Source: Acetobacteraceae bacterium (GTDB lineage Bacteria > Pseudomonadota > Alphaproteobacteria > Acetobacterales > Acetobacteraceae). Taken from it: a stretch of DNA of 64,000 nucleotides. Under the pieces are notes generated by a model. That model was not told where the DNA came from. It ran no database searches and saw nothing but the letters and a program-made list of their open reading frames with translations. The stretch is from contig DAIDJM010000014.1 of NCBI GenBank assembly GCA_027451405.1, positions 1 to 64,000 of the forward strand, written 5' to 3'. The position numbers and the translations under genes were made by a program. Positions 27,446 through 36,272 of this stretch are shown here, one piece after another. The first letter of the stretch is position 1. The number at the start of each line of letters is the position of its first letter.

Positions 27446-29005
27446 ATGATGTATTTCAGCCGCGCGAGGACGATGCTGATCCTCGGCATCTGCGTGCTCG
27501 GCTTCCTGCTCTGTATTCCGAACTTCGTGCCGGCGCCGGTCTCCTGGCTGCCCTGGCGCCACGTCAATCTCGGACTCGATCTGCGCGGCGGCTCCTACCT
27601 GTTGCTCCAGGTCGACATGAATGCGGTCGAGCATGAGCGGCTCGACAGCCTGACCGACAGTGTGCGCAGCGCGCTGCTGAAAGCCCGCGTAGGCTACCAG
27701 GGCCTCTCGGCGCAGCCGGCGCAGCACCGGGTGTTCTTCCATTTGCGCGACCCGGGGCAGCATGACGCCGCACTCGCTGCGCTGCGGACCGTGAGCCAGG
27801 ACGTGGTCAACGAATACACGATCGACGATCTGGGTGGCGGTAACCTGGCGCTCACGCTGCTGCCGGCGGCGATGGCCACCCGGGCGAGCGCCGCGGTCGA
27901 GCAGTCGATCGAGATCGTGCGGCGCCGCATCGACGAGACTGGGGTCGCGGACCCGCAGATTTCGCGGCAGGGCAGCGACCGGATTGTGGTCGAGCTGCCG
28001 GGTATCGCCGATCCGGAGCGGATCAAGCAGCTGCTCGGCAAGACCGCGAAAATGACCTTTCACCTGCTCGACGAGAACTGGATCCCGGGCAATCCGGCGG
28101 GGCCGGACACCGAGATCCTGCCGATGCAGGACAATCCAAAGCAGCTTCTCGCGATCCGCAAGCATGTCGACGTGGACGGTGCCGATCTGACCAACGCGCA
28201 AGCCGGCACCAATCCGAACACCGGTGAGTGGAGTGTGAACTTCGCTTTCGACAGCGAAGGGGCGCGGCGGTTCGGTGACGTGACGCGCGCGAATGTCGGG
28301 CACCGGTTCGCGATCGTGCTCGACAACCAGATCATCAGCGCGCCGGTGATCCAGACGCCGATCACCGGCGGACGCGGCGAGATCACCGGACATTTCGATG
28401 CGTTGAGCGCTACCAATCTCGCCCTGTTGCTGCGCGCGGGCGCGCTGCCCGCGCCGCTTCAGGTGGTGGAGGAGCGCACGGTCGGGCCGGAGCTCGGCGC
28501 CGACAGCGTGCGCGCCGGCGCGCTGTCGCTGGCGGTCGGCTTCCTGCTCGTGATCGGCTTCATGGGCACGTTCTACGGGCTGTTCGGCTGGTACGCGAAC
28601 ATTGCGCTCGTCGTGAACCTCGTGCTGATGATCGCGATCCTTTCGCTGCTGCAGGCGGCGCTGACGCTGCCGGGCATGGCGGGGCTGCTGCTCACGCTCG
28701 GCATGGCAGTGGATGCGAACATCCTGATCAACGAGCGCATCCGTGAGGAGAGCCGCAACGGACGCTCGCCGCTGAATGCGATGGAAACGGGTTTCCGCCG
28801 CGCCTTCTCGACGATCCTCGACAGCAACGTCACCGCCTTCCTCGCCCATGTGATGCTCTTTGTCTTCGGCAGCGGACCCGTGAAGGGCTTCGCGCTCACC
28901 ATCACGATCGGCATCGTGACCACCCTGTTCACCGCGACCGTGCTCGCGCGGCTGATGATGGTGCGCTGGTATGCGGCGCGCCGGCCCGCGCTGTTGCCGG
29001 TCTGA
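27446..29005 (+). CDS. secD: protein translocase subunit SecD
   Basis: Inner-membrane subunit that, with SecF, uses the proton motive force to pull exported proteins through SecYEG. It has 519 residues from ATG 27446 (an adjacent ATG is at 27449), with a first membrane segment near residues 9-27, the large periplasmic P1 region, and the late block of five membrane helices with TLGMAVDANILINERIREE, where the DAN motif is the family's functional core. The longer frame to 27296 crosses the AT-rich block and is rejected. It lies 18 bases ahead of secF. Confidence 0.96.
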   Translation: MMYFSRARTMLILGICVLGFLLCIPNFVPAPVSWLPWRHVNLGLDLRGGSYLLLQVDMNAVEHERLDSLTDSVRSALLKARVGYQGLSAQPAQHRVFFHLRDPGQHDAALAALRTVSQDVVNEYTIDDLGGGNLALTLLPAAMATRASAAVEQSIEIVRRRIDETGVADPQISRQGSDRIVVELPGIADPERIKQLLGKTAKMTFHLLDENWIPGNPAGPDTEILPMQDNPKQLLAIRKHVDVDGADLTNAQAGTNPNTGEWSVNFAFDSEGARRFGDVTRANVGHRFAIVLDNQIISAPVIQTPITGGRGEITGHFDALSATNLALLLRAGALPAPLQVVEERTVGPELGADSVRAGALSLAVGFLLVIGFMGTFYGLFGWYANIALVVNLVLMIAILSLLQAALTLPGMAGLLLTLGMAVDANILINERIREESRNGRSPLNAMETGFRRAFSTILDSNVTAFLAHVMLFVFGSGPVKGFALTITIGIVTTLFTATVLARLMMVRWYAARRPALLPV

Positions 29006-29023
29006 TCCGTTCCGAGATCCCTC

Positions 29024-29992
29024 ATGCTCATGCGACCGCTTTTCCGTTTCGTCCCCGACAACACGCGCTTCAAATTCATGCGCGCGCGCTGGTTCGGGCT
29101 CGCTGGCTCGTTTCTGCTCTCGACGGCCTCGCTTGTGCTGTTCGTTTATCCCGGCCTCAATCTCGGCATCGATTTCAAAGGCGGCATCGTGATGGAGGCG
29201 CGCACCCAGGGGGCGGCCGACATCCCGAAGTTGCGCAGCACCTTCGCGCAGGCGCAGATTCCCGCGGCCGGCCTGCAGCGTTTCGGCGCGCCCGACGACG
29301 TGTTGATCCGGCTCGACGCCCAGCCGACGGAGGGTGCCAACCAGAAGCTTCAGGTGCGGGTGCGCGCGGCGCTCGAGCAGGCGCAGCCCGGGTCGCGCAT
29401 CATTCGCGCCGACGTGGTGGGCGCCTCGTTCAGCCGCGAGCTTTTCACCAACGGCATCCTGGCGCTGGTGATCTCGCTGGCGATGATCCTCGCCTACATC
29501 TGGTTCCGCTTCGAATGGCAGTTCGCGGTCGGCGCCGTGGTCACACTGCTGCTCGACATCACGAAGACCATCGGCTTCCTCGCCATCACGCGCATTCAGT
29601 TCGATCTGGTGATGGTGGCGGCGATCCTGACCGTGATCGGCTATTCCACGAACGACAAAGTCGTGGTCTACGACCGGGTGCGCGAGAATTTGCGCAAATA
29701 TAAATCAATGCCGCTTCGCGATCTGATCGATCTCTCGATAAATGAGACGCTTAATCGGACTCTCGGAACTTCCAGCACCGTCTTCCTGGCGAGCCTTCCG
29801 CTCGCCCTGTTCGGCGGGGAAACTCTGTCGGGGTTCGCTTGGGTAATGATGTTCGGCATCGCGGTCGGGACGGTCTCCTCGATCATGATTGCGGCCCCGA
29901 TCCTGCTGCTGCTCGGGGAGAACCGGCTGCGGCGCGAGGTCACGACAATCGCCAAACCACCGTCGGCCGCCGGGAAGATCGCGCAAAGCTGA
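29024..29992 (+). CDS. secF: protein translocase subunit SecF
   Basis: Partner of SecD. It has 322 residues: first membrane helix near 27-43, periplasmic domain with GIDFKGG, then five helices with ILTVIGYSTNDKVVVYDRVREN and LNRTLGTSSTVFLASLPL. The NDKVVVYDR motif is the SecF signature. It directly follows secD and precedes the EAL gene by 25 bases, so it probably shares the secD transcript. No yajC gene is present upstream. Confidence 0.96.
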   Translation: MLMRPLFRFVPDNTRFKFMRARWFGLAGSFLLSTASLVLFVYPGLNLGIDFKGGIVMEARTQGAADIPKLRSTFAQAQIPAAGLQRFGAPDDVLIRLDAQPTEGANQKLQVRVRAALEQAQPGSRIIRADVVGASFSRELFTNGILALVISLAMILAYIWFRFEWQFAVGAVVTLLLDITKTIGFLAITRIQFDLVMVAAILTVIGYSTNDKVVVYDRVRENLRKYKSMPLRDLIDLSINETLNRTLGTSSTVFLASLPLALFGGETLSGFAWVMMFGIAVGTVSSIMIAAPILLLLGENRLRREVTTIAKPPSAAGKIAQS

Positions 29993-30017
29993 GACGCGGC
30001 GCGCGGGACGCGCGCTG

Positions 30018-31148
30018 ATGCGGGACGAAACCGGGCCTGCGGCCCGACTCAGGCTTCTGTTCGTGGGCGACGCGCCCGAGTGGCTCGGCGCGGTCCGCCT
30101 GGCCGGCGGCTTGTTCGGCGCGGAAATAACGTCCGTGCCGACCGTCGGGGCAGCGATCCGGCACCTGCTGGGGCCTGGACAGGTTTACAGCCACGTGCTG
30201 GCGGCCGCGCCGCTTTCCGCGGCCGAAATCGAAACGCTTGCGGGCATGGCCGATGAGATCACCCACCGGGCCACGCCGCTGCTTAGCCTCGGCACGCAGC
30301 CGCCGCCTGGCGTCGATGCGACCCACATCCGGTGCCCCGAGCCTGCCCGGCTCGGCGAGGCGCTGCGACAAGCGGCGCCCTTTCCGGGCTCGGCGACCGG
30401 GGGCGCGCCCCTGACGAGCGAAGCGGTGCGGGACGGGTTGAATGCCGGCTGGCTCCGTCTCCGCTATCAGCCGATGGTCGATGCCAGGACGCTCGCTCCT
30501 GTCGCGGTGGAAGCGTTGGCGCGGCTGCACCACCCGGCGCATGGCATCCTGCATCCGCGGGACTTCGTACCGCAGGCCATCGCCTGCGGGCAGGAGCGGG
30601 TCTTCACGGGCATCATGGCCGCTCGCGCCATGCTGGAACTGCGTGGATTACCGCTCAAGGGACTGCGGTTCGGCATCAACATGCCGCTCCCGGTGTTCTG
30701 GTTTGAGCACGCAGTGGAGCGGGCCCTGGAACTTGCCTCGGTGAGCGGAATCGGCGCCGAGCGGATTGCCATCGAGGTGCTCGAGACGGAGGAGACCCCG
30801 GCCCTCACCCGGCTCGAAGCGGCGCTGCTGCGTTGGCGGGAGGCAGGCTTCGCGGTCTATATCGACGATGCCGGCCCGGCGATGCCGCATTGGCGGGCAC
30901 TGGCTGCGATGCCGTTCACCGGCATCAAACTCGATCGCTGCCTTGCGCACCAGGCGCAACAATCGCTGGCGGCGGAGATCGCCGAGGTTGCGCGGGAACG
31001 CGGGCTCCACATCGTTGCGGAAGGGATCGAGACCGCGGCGGAACTCGAGCGGGCGCGCGCGATCGGCGTGGATTGCGTGCAGGGATATTATATCTGCCGG
31101 CCGCTGCCGGGGCTGGCTCTGCCGGTCTGGCTGAACCAAAAGCGGTAA
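30018..31148 (+). CDS. degenerate receiver + EAL domain protein
   Basis: A 376-residue protein. The first ~92 residues look like a receiver fold (LRLLFVGDAPEW…SHVLAAAPLS), but the phospho-aspartate position holds Ala, so it would be a pseudo-receiver. Residues ~140-370 are an EAL domain: EAL 165-167, N221, E256, DD 283-284, K304, E335 and Q355 are present, matching catalytic and metal positions of cyclic-di-GMP phosphodiesterases. Loop 6 reads DDAGPAM instead of DDFGTG, so activity may be reduced. A longer frame to 29889 overlaps secF and is rejected. It converges on the Rieske gene. Confidence 0.82.
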   Translation: MRDETGPAARLRLLFVGDAPEWLGAVRLAGGLFGAEITSVPTVGAAIRHLLGPGQVYSHVLAAAPLSAAEIETLAGMADEITHRATPLLSLGTQPPPGVDATHIRCPEPARLGEALRQAAPFPGSATGGAPLTSEAVRDGLNAGWLRLRYQPMVDARTLAPVAVEALARLHHPAHGILHPRDFVPQAIACGQERVFTGIMAARAMLELRGLPLKGLRFGINMPLPVFWFEHAVERALELASVSGIGAERIAIEVLETEETPALTRLEAALLRWREAGFAVYIDDAGPAMPHWRALAAMPFTGIKLDRCLAHQAQQSLAAEIAEVARERGLHIVAEGIETAAELERARAIGVDCVQGYYICRPLPGLALPVWLNQKR

Positions 31149-31194
31149 AAGAATCGGTCTTCCGAAGCGAAGAAAGTTAAACGCTCTTCGGCTT

Positions 31195-31229
31195 TATGGG
31201 ACGAAGCGGTTGGACCGCCTCGTCCCATA
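31195..31229. terminator. bidirectional terminator-like hairpin
   Basis: TATGGGACGA (31195-31204) and GCGGT pair with ACCGC and TCGTCCCATA (to 31229) around TGG, forming a strong stem between the converging EAL and petA genes. A TTTT run follows on the plus strand, so it could end transcription from both sides. Confidence 0.7.
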
Positions 31230-31234
31230 CCGTT

Positions 31235-31891
31235 TTAGATCTGCACGACAGAGTTCAGATCGAAATCGCTGCCTTCCGGATTTTCGCCGATGCGCAGCAT
31301 GGTCGGGCTCATGACGCGATAGGGCGGAACCGGCAGGTTGTAAGGCGCCGGCACGCCCAAATAGACGCGTCCCGCCAGGTCGTATTTGGAGCCATGGCAG
31401 GGGCACAGATAACCGCCCGGCCAGTTCGGCGCGGGGTCGGTGGGGCTTGGGTTCGGGAAGAAACCCGGCACGCAGCCGAGATGGGTGCAGATCCCGACCA
31501 TGACCGCGAATTCGGGGAGGATCGAGCGGTGCCAGTTCTGCGCGTAGGTTGGCTGCTGCGCGACATGGCTGTTGGGATCGCTCAGAATGCTGAGCAGCTT
31601 CGGGCTCTGCAGCGTCTTGATGGCCTGAGGCGTGCGGTGAACCAGGAAGATGGGCTTGCCGCGCCACATCACGACGATCTGCTGACCCGGCGCGATCTTG
31701 CTGACGTCGACATCGAGCGGTTCGCCGGCGGCCAGCGTGTCCGCCGCGGGCTCGAGACTGTCGATGAAGGGCCACGCGACCGCAGCCACTCCCACGCCGG
31801 CGCCGGCCAGTGCCAGCAAGGTCAGGAAGTCGCGACGGGTCGTGCCCTGGAACTCGGCTTCCTGGTGGACGGGGACGGCGGTGGAGGACAT
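31235..31891 (-). CDS. petA: ubiquinol-cytochrome c reductase, Rieske iron-sulfur subunit
   Basis: The [2Fe-2S] subunit of the cytochrome bc1 complex, moving electrons from ubiquinol to cytochrome c1. It has 218 residues. The N-terminus TRRDFL (18-23) followed by a hydrophobic helix is a Tat-type anchor. Cluster motifs CTHLGC (135-140) and CPCHGS (163-168) are intact. The ATG at 31891 follows GGAGG-type spacing poorly but is the family start; the frame to 32116 is rejected. It is unaccompanied: petB and petC, normally adjacent, are not in the window. Confidence 0.95.
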   Translation of the reverse strand: MSSTAVPVHQEAEFQGTTRRDFLTLLALAGAGVGVAAVAWPFIDSLEPAADTLAAGEPLDVDVSKIAPGQQIVVMWRGKPIFLVHRTPQAIKTLQSPKLLSILSDPNSHVAQQPTYAQNWHRSILPEFAVMVGICTHLGCVPGFFPNPSPTDPAPNWPGGYLCPCHGSKYDLAGRVYLGVPAPYNLPVPPYRVMSPTMLRIGENPEGSDFDLNSVVQI

Positions 31892-31951
31892 GGCTGACCC
31901 TTTGCAGGATGGATCCGTGCTGCGGGCGCTAATTGGCGCGGTCCGCGGCTC

Positions 31952-33592
31952 TTGCAAAGACCCAATTGCGATTCCGTGGCACGGAAATCTCGGCGCTTGG
32001 TGCAGGAAGCAAGTTGTGGCAACCTTTGGTTGAAACACGGAGCCCGCCATCTGAGCGAGTTCGCCCCCTGGAACCTGCCCGAGCGCGCCCCGCCTTTCGG
32101 CGAGTTTCTGGCGCATGCCTGGGCGCGCCGCTGGCGCGGCGTCTGGATCTTCGCTTCCGTGTTCCTGCCGCTAGCCCTGGTCTCTGCCTGGCTTGCGCCC
32201 GCCTATCGCGCCACCGCGACACTCGCCGTCCTGCCGGCCCCGGAATTCACCGTGCGGCCGGATGCGGGCTCGAAGGACCAGAACGAGAGCGCGCTGGCGA
32301 TGGACCAGATCATGAAAGCCGAAACCGAGATCCTGGGCAGCGAGGCGCTGCATGCCCAGACGATCCGGGCCGTGGGACTGTCGACGCTCTATCCCGATCT
32401 GGCGCAGCCGGGGCGGTCGTGGTTGCGCCAGGCGCTGCGCTGGATCGTCAGTCCTTGGCTCGGGCCGGCGCTGTCCGGCCGCGAGCGCATGGAAGCGCGG
32501 GCGCTCGCGCGGTTCGACGCCCGGCTCAGGGTGCGGGCGACCAAGGACAGCAACGTGATCGAACTCGGCTTCGACGACGAGGATCCGGCGCTCGCGGCGC
32601 GAGCGCTCGGGGATTTGCTCGAAGGCTATGCGTCGGCGCGCAGCCGGCTCTATGACGATCCCCAGGCGCGGGTGGTGCGGCACGAGACCGAACGCGCCGC
32701 GGCGGAAGCCCGCGCGGCCGGGCAGCGGCTGGCGGCCTTCAAGGCGGCCAACGCGATTGCCGATCTGGACCAGCAGCGCGGACTGCTGCTCAAGCGGCTC
32801 AGCGATGCGCGACAGGCGCTCGCCGACGCGCGGACGGCCGAGGCTTCACAGGCAGCGCGGCTCGCCGCGCTCGGGGCGGCAATCCGGCAAACGCCGCCTT
32901 CGGTCGGGCTCTATCGCGAACAGGACACCGACGAGCGGCTACAGACGCTGGATGACGGGCTCGTGGCGCTGCGAGGCGAGCTGGCCGCGGCGCGCGTGCA
33001 TTACCGGGACACGAGCCGGCGGGTGACGGATATTGAGGGACAGATCGCGGCTCGCGAAGCGGAGCGGGCGCGCCTCGCGGCCGATCCGACCCCGTCGGTT
33101 GCGCGCGATGGCCGCGCGCCCGATCTCGACGCGCTGCAGCTCGACCGCGCGCAAGCCGAGAGCGACCGGGTGGCGGCAGCGAGCCGGGCCGCCTCTCTCG
33201 CGCAGCAGGTGGCCGCGCTGCGGGGCGAGGTCGCGACATTGACCGAAAAGGAGACCGCCCTGCACGATCTGGAGCGCGGACGGGCGATCGCCGAAGAAAA
33301 CTGGCGGACCGCGACGCGCGTCCTGGCCGAGCGGCGGCTGACCGAAGCCGAGGACGCCCTGCGCCTCGCGAATGTGCGGGTGATCGAGCCGGCGCGCGCG
33401 CCGGACCGACCGACGCTTCTGAAACCGCTGCTGCTGCTGGCGGGAGGACTGCTTGGCGCGGTCGCAGCGGCGGCCGCGCTGCTCTGGGAATTTCTGGCGA
33501 GGCCCACCTTCCTTACCGAAGCGGGCCTGGCGGAAGCGACGGGGCTGCCCGTGCTGGGGGTGTTCCGGGTGGCTGCGGAGGCCGAGGCTTGA
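31952..33592 (+). CDS. Wzz/GumC-like polysaccharide chain-length determinant
   Basis: An inner-membrane polysaccharide co-polymerase. It has a first membrane helix (VWIFASVFLPLALVSAWL) near the N-terminus, then the Wzz motif ATATLAVLPAPEF, a long alpha-helical coiled-coil region rich in Ala and Glu (about residues 230-470), and a second membrane helix (LLLLAGGLLGAVAAAAAL) near the C-terminus. No kinase domain is attached. It would set chain length and act with the separate kinase-like gene of this locus. The start is uncertain: TTG 31952, GTG 32000 and TTG 32030 are possible, and the family-like part begins near SEFAPWNLPERAPP. Confidence 0.85.
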   Translation: MQRPNCDSVARKSRRLVQEASCGNLWLKHGARHLSEFAPWNLPERAPPFGEFLAHAWARRWRGVWIFASVFLPLALVSAWLAPAYRATATLAVLPAPEFTVRPDAGSKDQNESALAMDQIMKAETEILGSEALHAQTIRAVGLSTLYPDLAQPGRSWLRQALRWIVSPWLGPALSGRERMEARALARFDARLRVRATKDSNVIELGFDDEDPALAARALGDLLEGYASARSRLYDDPQARVVRHETERAAAEARAAGQRLAAFKAANAIADLDQQRGLLLKRLSDARQALADARTAEASQAARLAALGAAIRQTPPSVGLYREQDTDERLQTLDDGLVALRGELAAARVHYRDTSRRVTDIEGQIAAREAERARLAADPTPSVARDGRAPDLDALQLDRAQAESDRVAAASRAASLAQQVAALRGEVATLTEKETALHDLERGRAIAEENWRTATRVLAERRLTEAEDALRLANVRVIEPARAPDRPTLLKPLLLLAGGLLGAVAAAAALLWEFLARPTFLTEAGLAEATGLPVLGVFRVAAEAEA

Positions 33593-33634
33593 GCTGGAGC
33601 ACAGTGAGACCCGCGCAGTCAGGCTGACTTTGCC

Positions 33635-34387
33635 CTACGGCGCGAGGGCGCTGCCGCGGACGAGGTCGCGCAGCACCGCGCCCGGGACGGCAACCAGGTC
33701 CCGGGCGTAGCGGAGACCGAGGCGGCGCGGCTCGCGGCGGAGACGCCAGAGCCATTCGAGGCCGAGCCGGCTGATCCGGGCGGGGGCGCGTTCGGCGAGC
33801 CCGAGTTCGACGCGGACCGCCTGGCCGACGCAGATTGCCCAGCATGGCGGAAGCACCGCGCGATGGCGGTGGAGAAAGATCTCGCTGACCGGGGCACCGA
33901 GCGTCATGACCAGCAGATCGGGCCGAAAGGCGCCGATCCTCGCAAGCAGATGACGCGACGCGGCTTGATCGAGCCGTAAATCGGGGGGCGCGATTTCCAC
34001 GGTCGCGATCAGCCCCTTCTCCCGCGCCCAGGCCTGGATGACGGCGGCCGAGATCAGGCTTTCCGCGACGAAAAACAACCGGCGGGCCCGGAGCGCCGGA
34101 TGTCGCGCCAGCCCGCGGAACAGGTCGCAGCCGGTGACGCGCCCGGGCAGGTCGAGGCCGCGCAGGGCGGCGTAGAGCAGGATGGGAAATCCGTCGACGC
34201 AAATGAGCGAGGCCGCCCCGTAGGCCGCGGCGAATTCCGGGTCGCGCAGGAGTCGCACATGATCGAGGTTGGGGGTCACCAGCAGCGAGAACGCGGTGGG
34301 TGGCGGGTCGAGGAGCAGCCGGCGCACCACCTCCGCCGTGGTGAGGGGCGCGGGCGCGAAGCCGAAGATCTGGTGCGGCTCGCTCAT
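33635..34387 (-). CDS. WecB/TagA/CpsF family glycosyltransferase
   Basis: A 250-residue GT26-family transferase, probably adding a sugar to a lipid-linked polysaccharide precursor. The family blocks are TPNLDHVRLLRDP, DGFPIL (usually DGxG), RVTGCDLF, and the C-terminal SRLGLEWLWRLRREPRR which anchors the enzyme to the membrane. It is the last gene of the minus-strand polysaccharide operon, overlapping the polymerase-like gene by 4 bases (ATGA), and converges on the Wzz-like gene. Confidence 0.92.
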   Translation of the reverse strand: MSEPHQIFGFAPAPLTTAEVVRRLLLDPPPTAFSLLVTPNLDHVRLLRDPEFAAAYGAASLICVDGFPILLYAALRGLDLPGRVTGCDLFRGLARHPALRARRLFFVAESLISAAVIQAWAREKGLIATVEIAPPDLRLDQAASRHLLARIGAFRPDLLVMTLGAPVSEIFLHRHRAVLPPCWAICVGQAVRVELGLAERAPARISRLGLEWLWRLRREPRRLGLRYARDLVAVPGAVLRDLVRGSALAP

Positions 34388-35637
34388 GCGCGGCGCAGCA
34401 CGGCGGCGGCCGCGACGAAGAGGAGAAGCAGCGGCGATTTGCGGCCGAGCGAATTGCTCGTCGAGATGGTCACCAGAAAGCTCGCGACGAGCAACGGGGC
34501 GCCGGGACCCCGGCGCCAGGCCCAGGCCATGAGTGAGGCGAAGCCCGCCGCGAACAGGGTGAAGCCGAAGAGTCCGAGGGTCGCGAACATCAGCAGCGCG
34601 AAATTTTCGATCACGCCGATGCCGCGATCGAGGCGGAGCGTCTCAAGATGGTCGAGCAAATCGGGCCGTGGCGCCCCGAACAGCCATTCGCTCGGATCGA
34701 AATCGAGCAGGATCCGCCACTCATCGAGCCGGGTCGAGGCGCTGGCATCCCAGACACCGTGGGCGATCAGCCGGTGGCCGATCCCGGCCGCGAGCAAAAG
34801 CGGCAGCGCGGCGGTGGCGAGCCCGAGGACACCCGTGGCCGCGAGCAGCCGCCAGCCGGAGAGACGGCGGCGGCGAAAGCTTTTGGCAAGCCGCGCAGCA
34901 AGCATGGCGGCGGCCACGAGAGCCGCGGCGAGCAAAGCGGCGCGGCCACCGAAGGCGATCAGACCGCCGGTGAGCAACGCCAGGTAAGCCCAACGGGTCC
35001 AACCGCCGGCCGGGGCGAGAAAGAGCCCGATCAGGGTCGCGGCGGCGCCGGTCAAGGGATGGTCGTAAAGCGCGAGCGGGCGGAAATCGGCCGCGAGTTC
35101 GGCGGCCTCCTGGCCGTTCAGATAGAGGGGCAGCAGGTGTGCGCCCGCGAACGCTTCGGCCAGCGCGAGCGCCGCGTTGGCGGCGAAGCCCGCTTGCAGC
35201 AGCGTGCGAAGCCGCAGGCGGGCGTGGTCGCCGGCTTCGGCGACCGCGATGCCAAGGCAGCCGGCAGGCAGAAAATTGTCGAGCAATACGATGAGGTTGC
35301 TGGTGCCGGTGAACAGGAGGGCGAAACCGGCGCAACCGGTCATGGCGGCCAGGAAAAAGGTGAGGCGGCGCTGGCGCCAGAGCCAGTCGGCGGCGTCGCC
35401 GTGTGCGGCGTGATCGAACCAGGCCAGTCCAGCCGCGAGATAGGCGAGATACGCGGCGGGGTGCAGTTTCTCGAGCAGCGTGCCGCCCTCGGAAACGTAG
35501 GCACTGCCGGCCAGCGTGAGCAGGTTGGCACCGACCAGGAGCGCCAGCGCGACCGCGGCGATGGCGGCAGCGTCGCCGCCGCGCCACGCACGTCCGCCGG
35601 AGGACGAAGCCGCGAATGGCGCGGCGGCCGCGGTCAC
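34384..35637 (-). CDS. VpsF/O-antigen-polymerase-like membrane protein
   Basis: A 417-residue polytopic membrane protein with 10-12 hydrophobic segments. The segments AYLAYLAAGLAWFDHA, a central FRPLALYDHPLTGAAATLIGLFL with DHPL, and STRLDEWRILLDF in the large loop near residue 300 recall VpsF-type and Wzy-like polysaccharide polymerases. The GTG at 35637 overlaps the upstream gene stop by 4 bases (GTGA), which fixes the start. Function is inferred from fold and operon context; it would join repeat units in the periplasm. Confidence 0.75.
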   Translation of the reverse strand: MTAAAAPFAASSSGGRAWRGGDAAAIAAVALALLVGANLLTLAGSAYVSEGGTLLEKLHPAAYLAYLAAGLAWFDHAAHGDAADWLWRQRRLTFFLAAMTGCAGFALLFTGTSNLIVLLDNFLPAGCLGIAVAEAGDHARLRLRTLLQAGFAANAALALAEAFAGAHLLPLYLNGQEAAELAADFRPLALYDHPLTGAAATLIGLFLAPAGGWTRWAYLALLTGGLIAFGGRAALLAAALVAAAMLAARLAKSFRRRRLSGWRLLAATGVLGLATAALPLLLAAGIGHRLIAHGVWDASASTRLDEWRILLDFDPSEWLFGAPRPDLLDHLETLRLDRGIGVIENFALLMFATLGLFGFTLFAAGFASLMAWAWRRGPGAPLLVASFLVTISTSNSLGRKSPLLLLFVAAAAVLRRA

Positions 35638-36272
35638 GCGCGGCCGGTCCTGACCAGTACGGTGCCGGCGAGTCGGCCGCCGGCGCCCACGATCATGCGG
35701 GCCGCGGTCTCGATCGACGCGAGCCGGGTGCGAAAGGCGGCCACGAGAAGAAGGGTGCCGCTCGCTAGCGGCGCGAGCGCCAGTGCCGCGGCACTGGCGC
35801 CCGGCGCCGCGCAATCGATCACGACGAGCCGGAAGGCATGGGAGGTTGCCTCGAGCTGCGCCGCGAACGGTTGCTCCGGTGCATGACGGTCGAACAGACC
35901 GCACGCGAAGCGGGCATGGTGGAGGGCCGGAACGAAAGGATCGCGCTCGGTCGGCAGCCGGGGATCGGCATCCTGGGGAAGCGGGGCGGAATCGGCGAAC
36001 CCGGCCTCGATGCGCAGCGTGCGGCCGAGCCGGGTCGCCCCAGCCAGCGCGAGGCCGAGCGCGATTTGTGGCGCGGCCTCCTGCGCGAGACAGGGCAAAA
36101 CCAGCACGACCGGCGTGCCGGCGACGCCGGTGCGCGCCAGCACCTGGTCCAGCAGCGCCTCAAAATCGCCGCTTCCCGAGCGGGCGGTCGCGCCATCGAT
36201 GCGGGCGCGTGGCGGGGCGGCCCGGGCCTCGCCGGCGAGAGGTGGCTCGAGGCTCCAGAGCGCGGCGCTCAA
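35634..36272 (-). CDS. CpsD/Wzc-like kinase relative lacking the P-loop
   Basis: A 212-residue protein that resembles the ATPase domain of bacterial tyrosine autokinases used in polysaccharide export. The late blocks match: RLVVIDCAAPGASAAALALA is the usual Walker B/switch stretch and VGAGGRLAGTVLVRTGR resembles the family C-terminus. Where Walker A (…GKS/T) is expected the protein reads VLPCLAQEAAPQIA with no Gly-Lys-Ser/Thr, so ATP binding and kinase activity are unlikely. There is no Tyr-rich tail. It starts at TTG 36272, overlapping the sugar transferase stop (TTGA). Confidence 0.62.
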   Translation of the reverse strand: MSAALWSLEPPLAGEARAAPPRARIDGATARSGSGDFEALLDQVLARTGVAGTPVVLVLPCLAQEAAPQIALGLALAGATRLGRTLRIEAGFADSAPLPQDADPRLPTERDPFVPALHHARFACGLFDRHAPEQPFAAQLEATSHAFRLVVIDCAAPGASAAALALAPLASGTLLLVAAFRTRLASIETAARMIVGAGGRLAGTVLVRTGRA

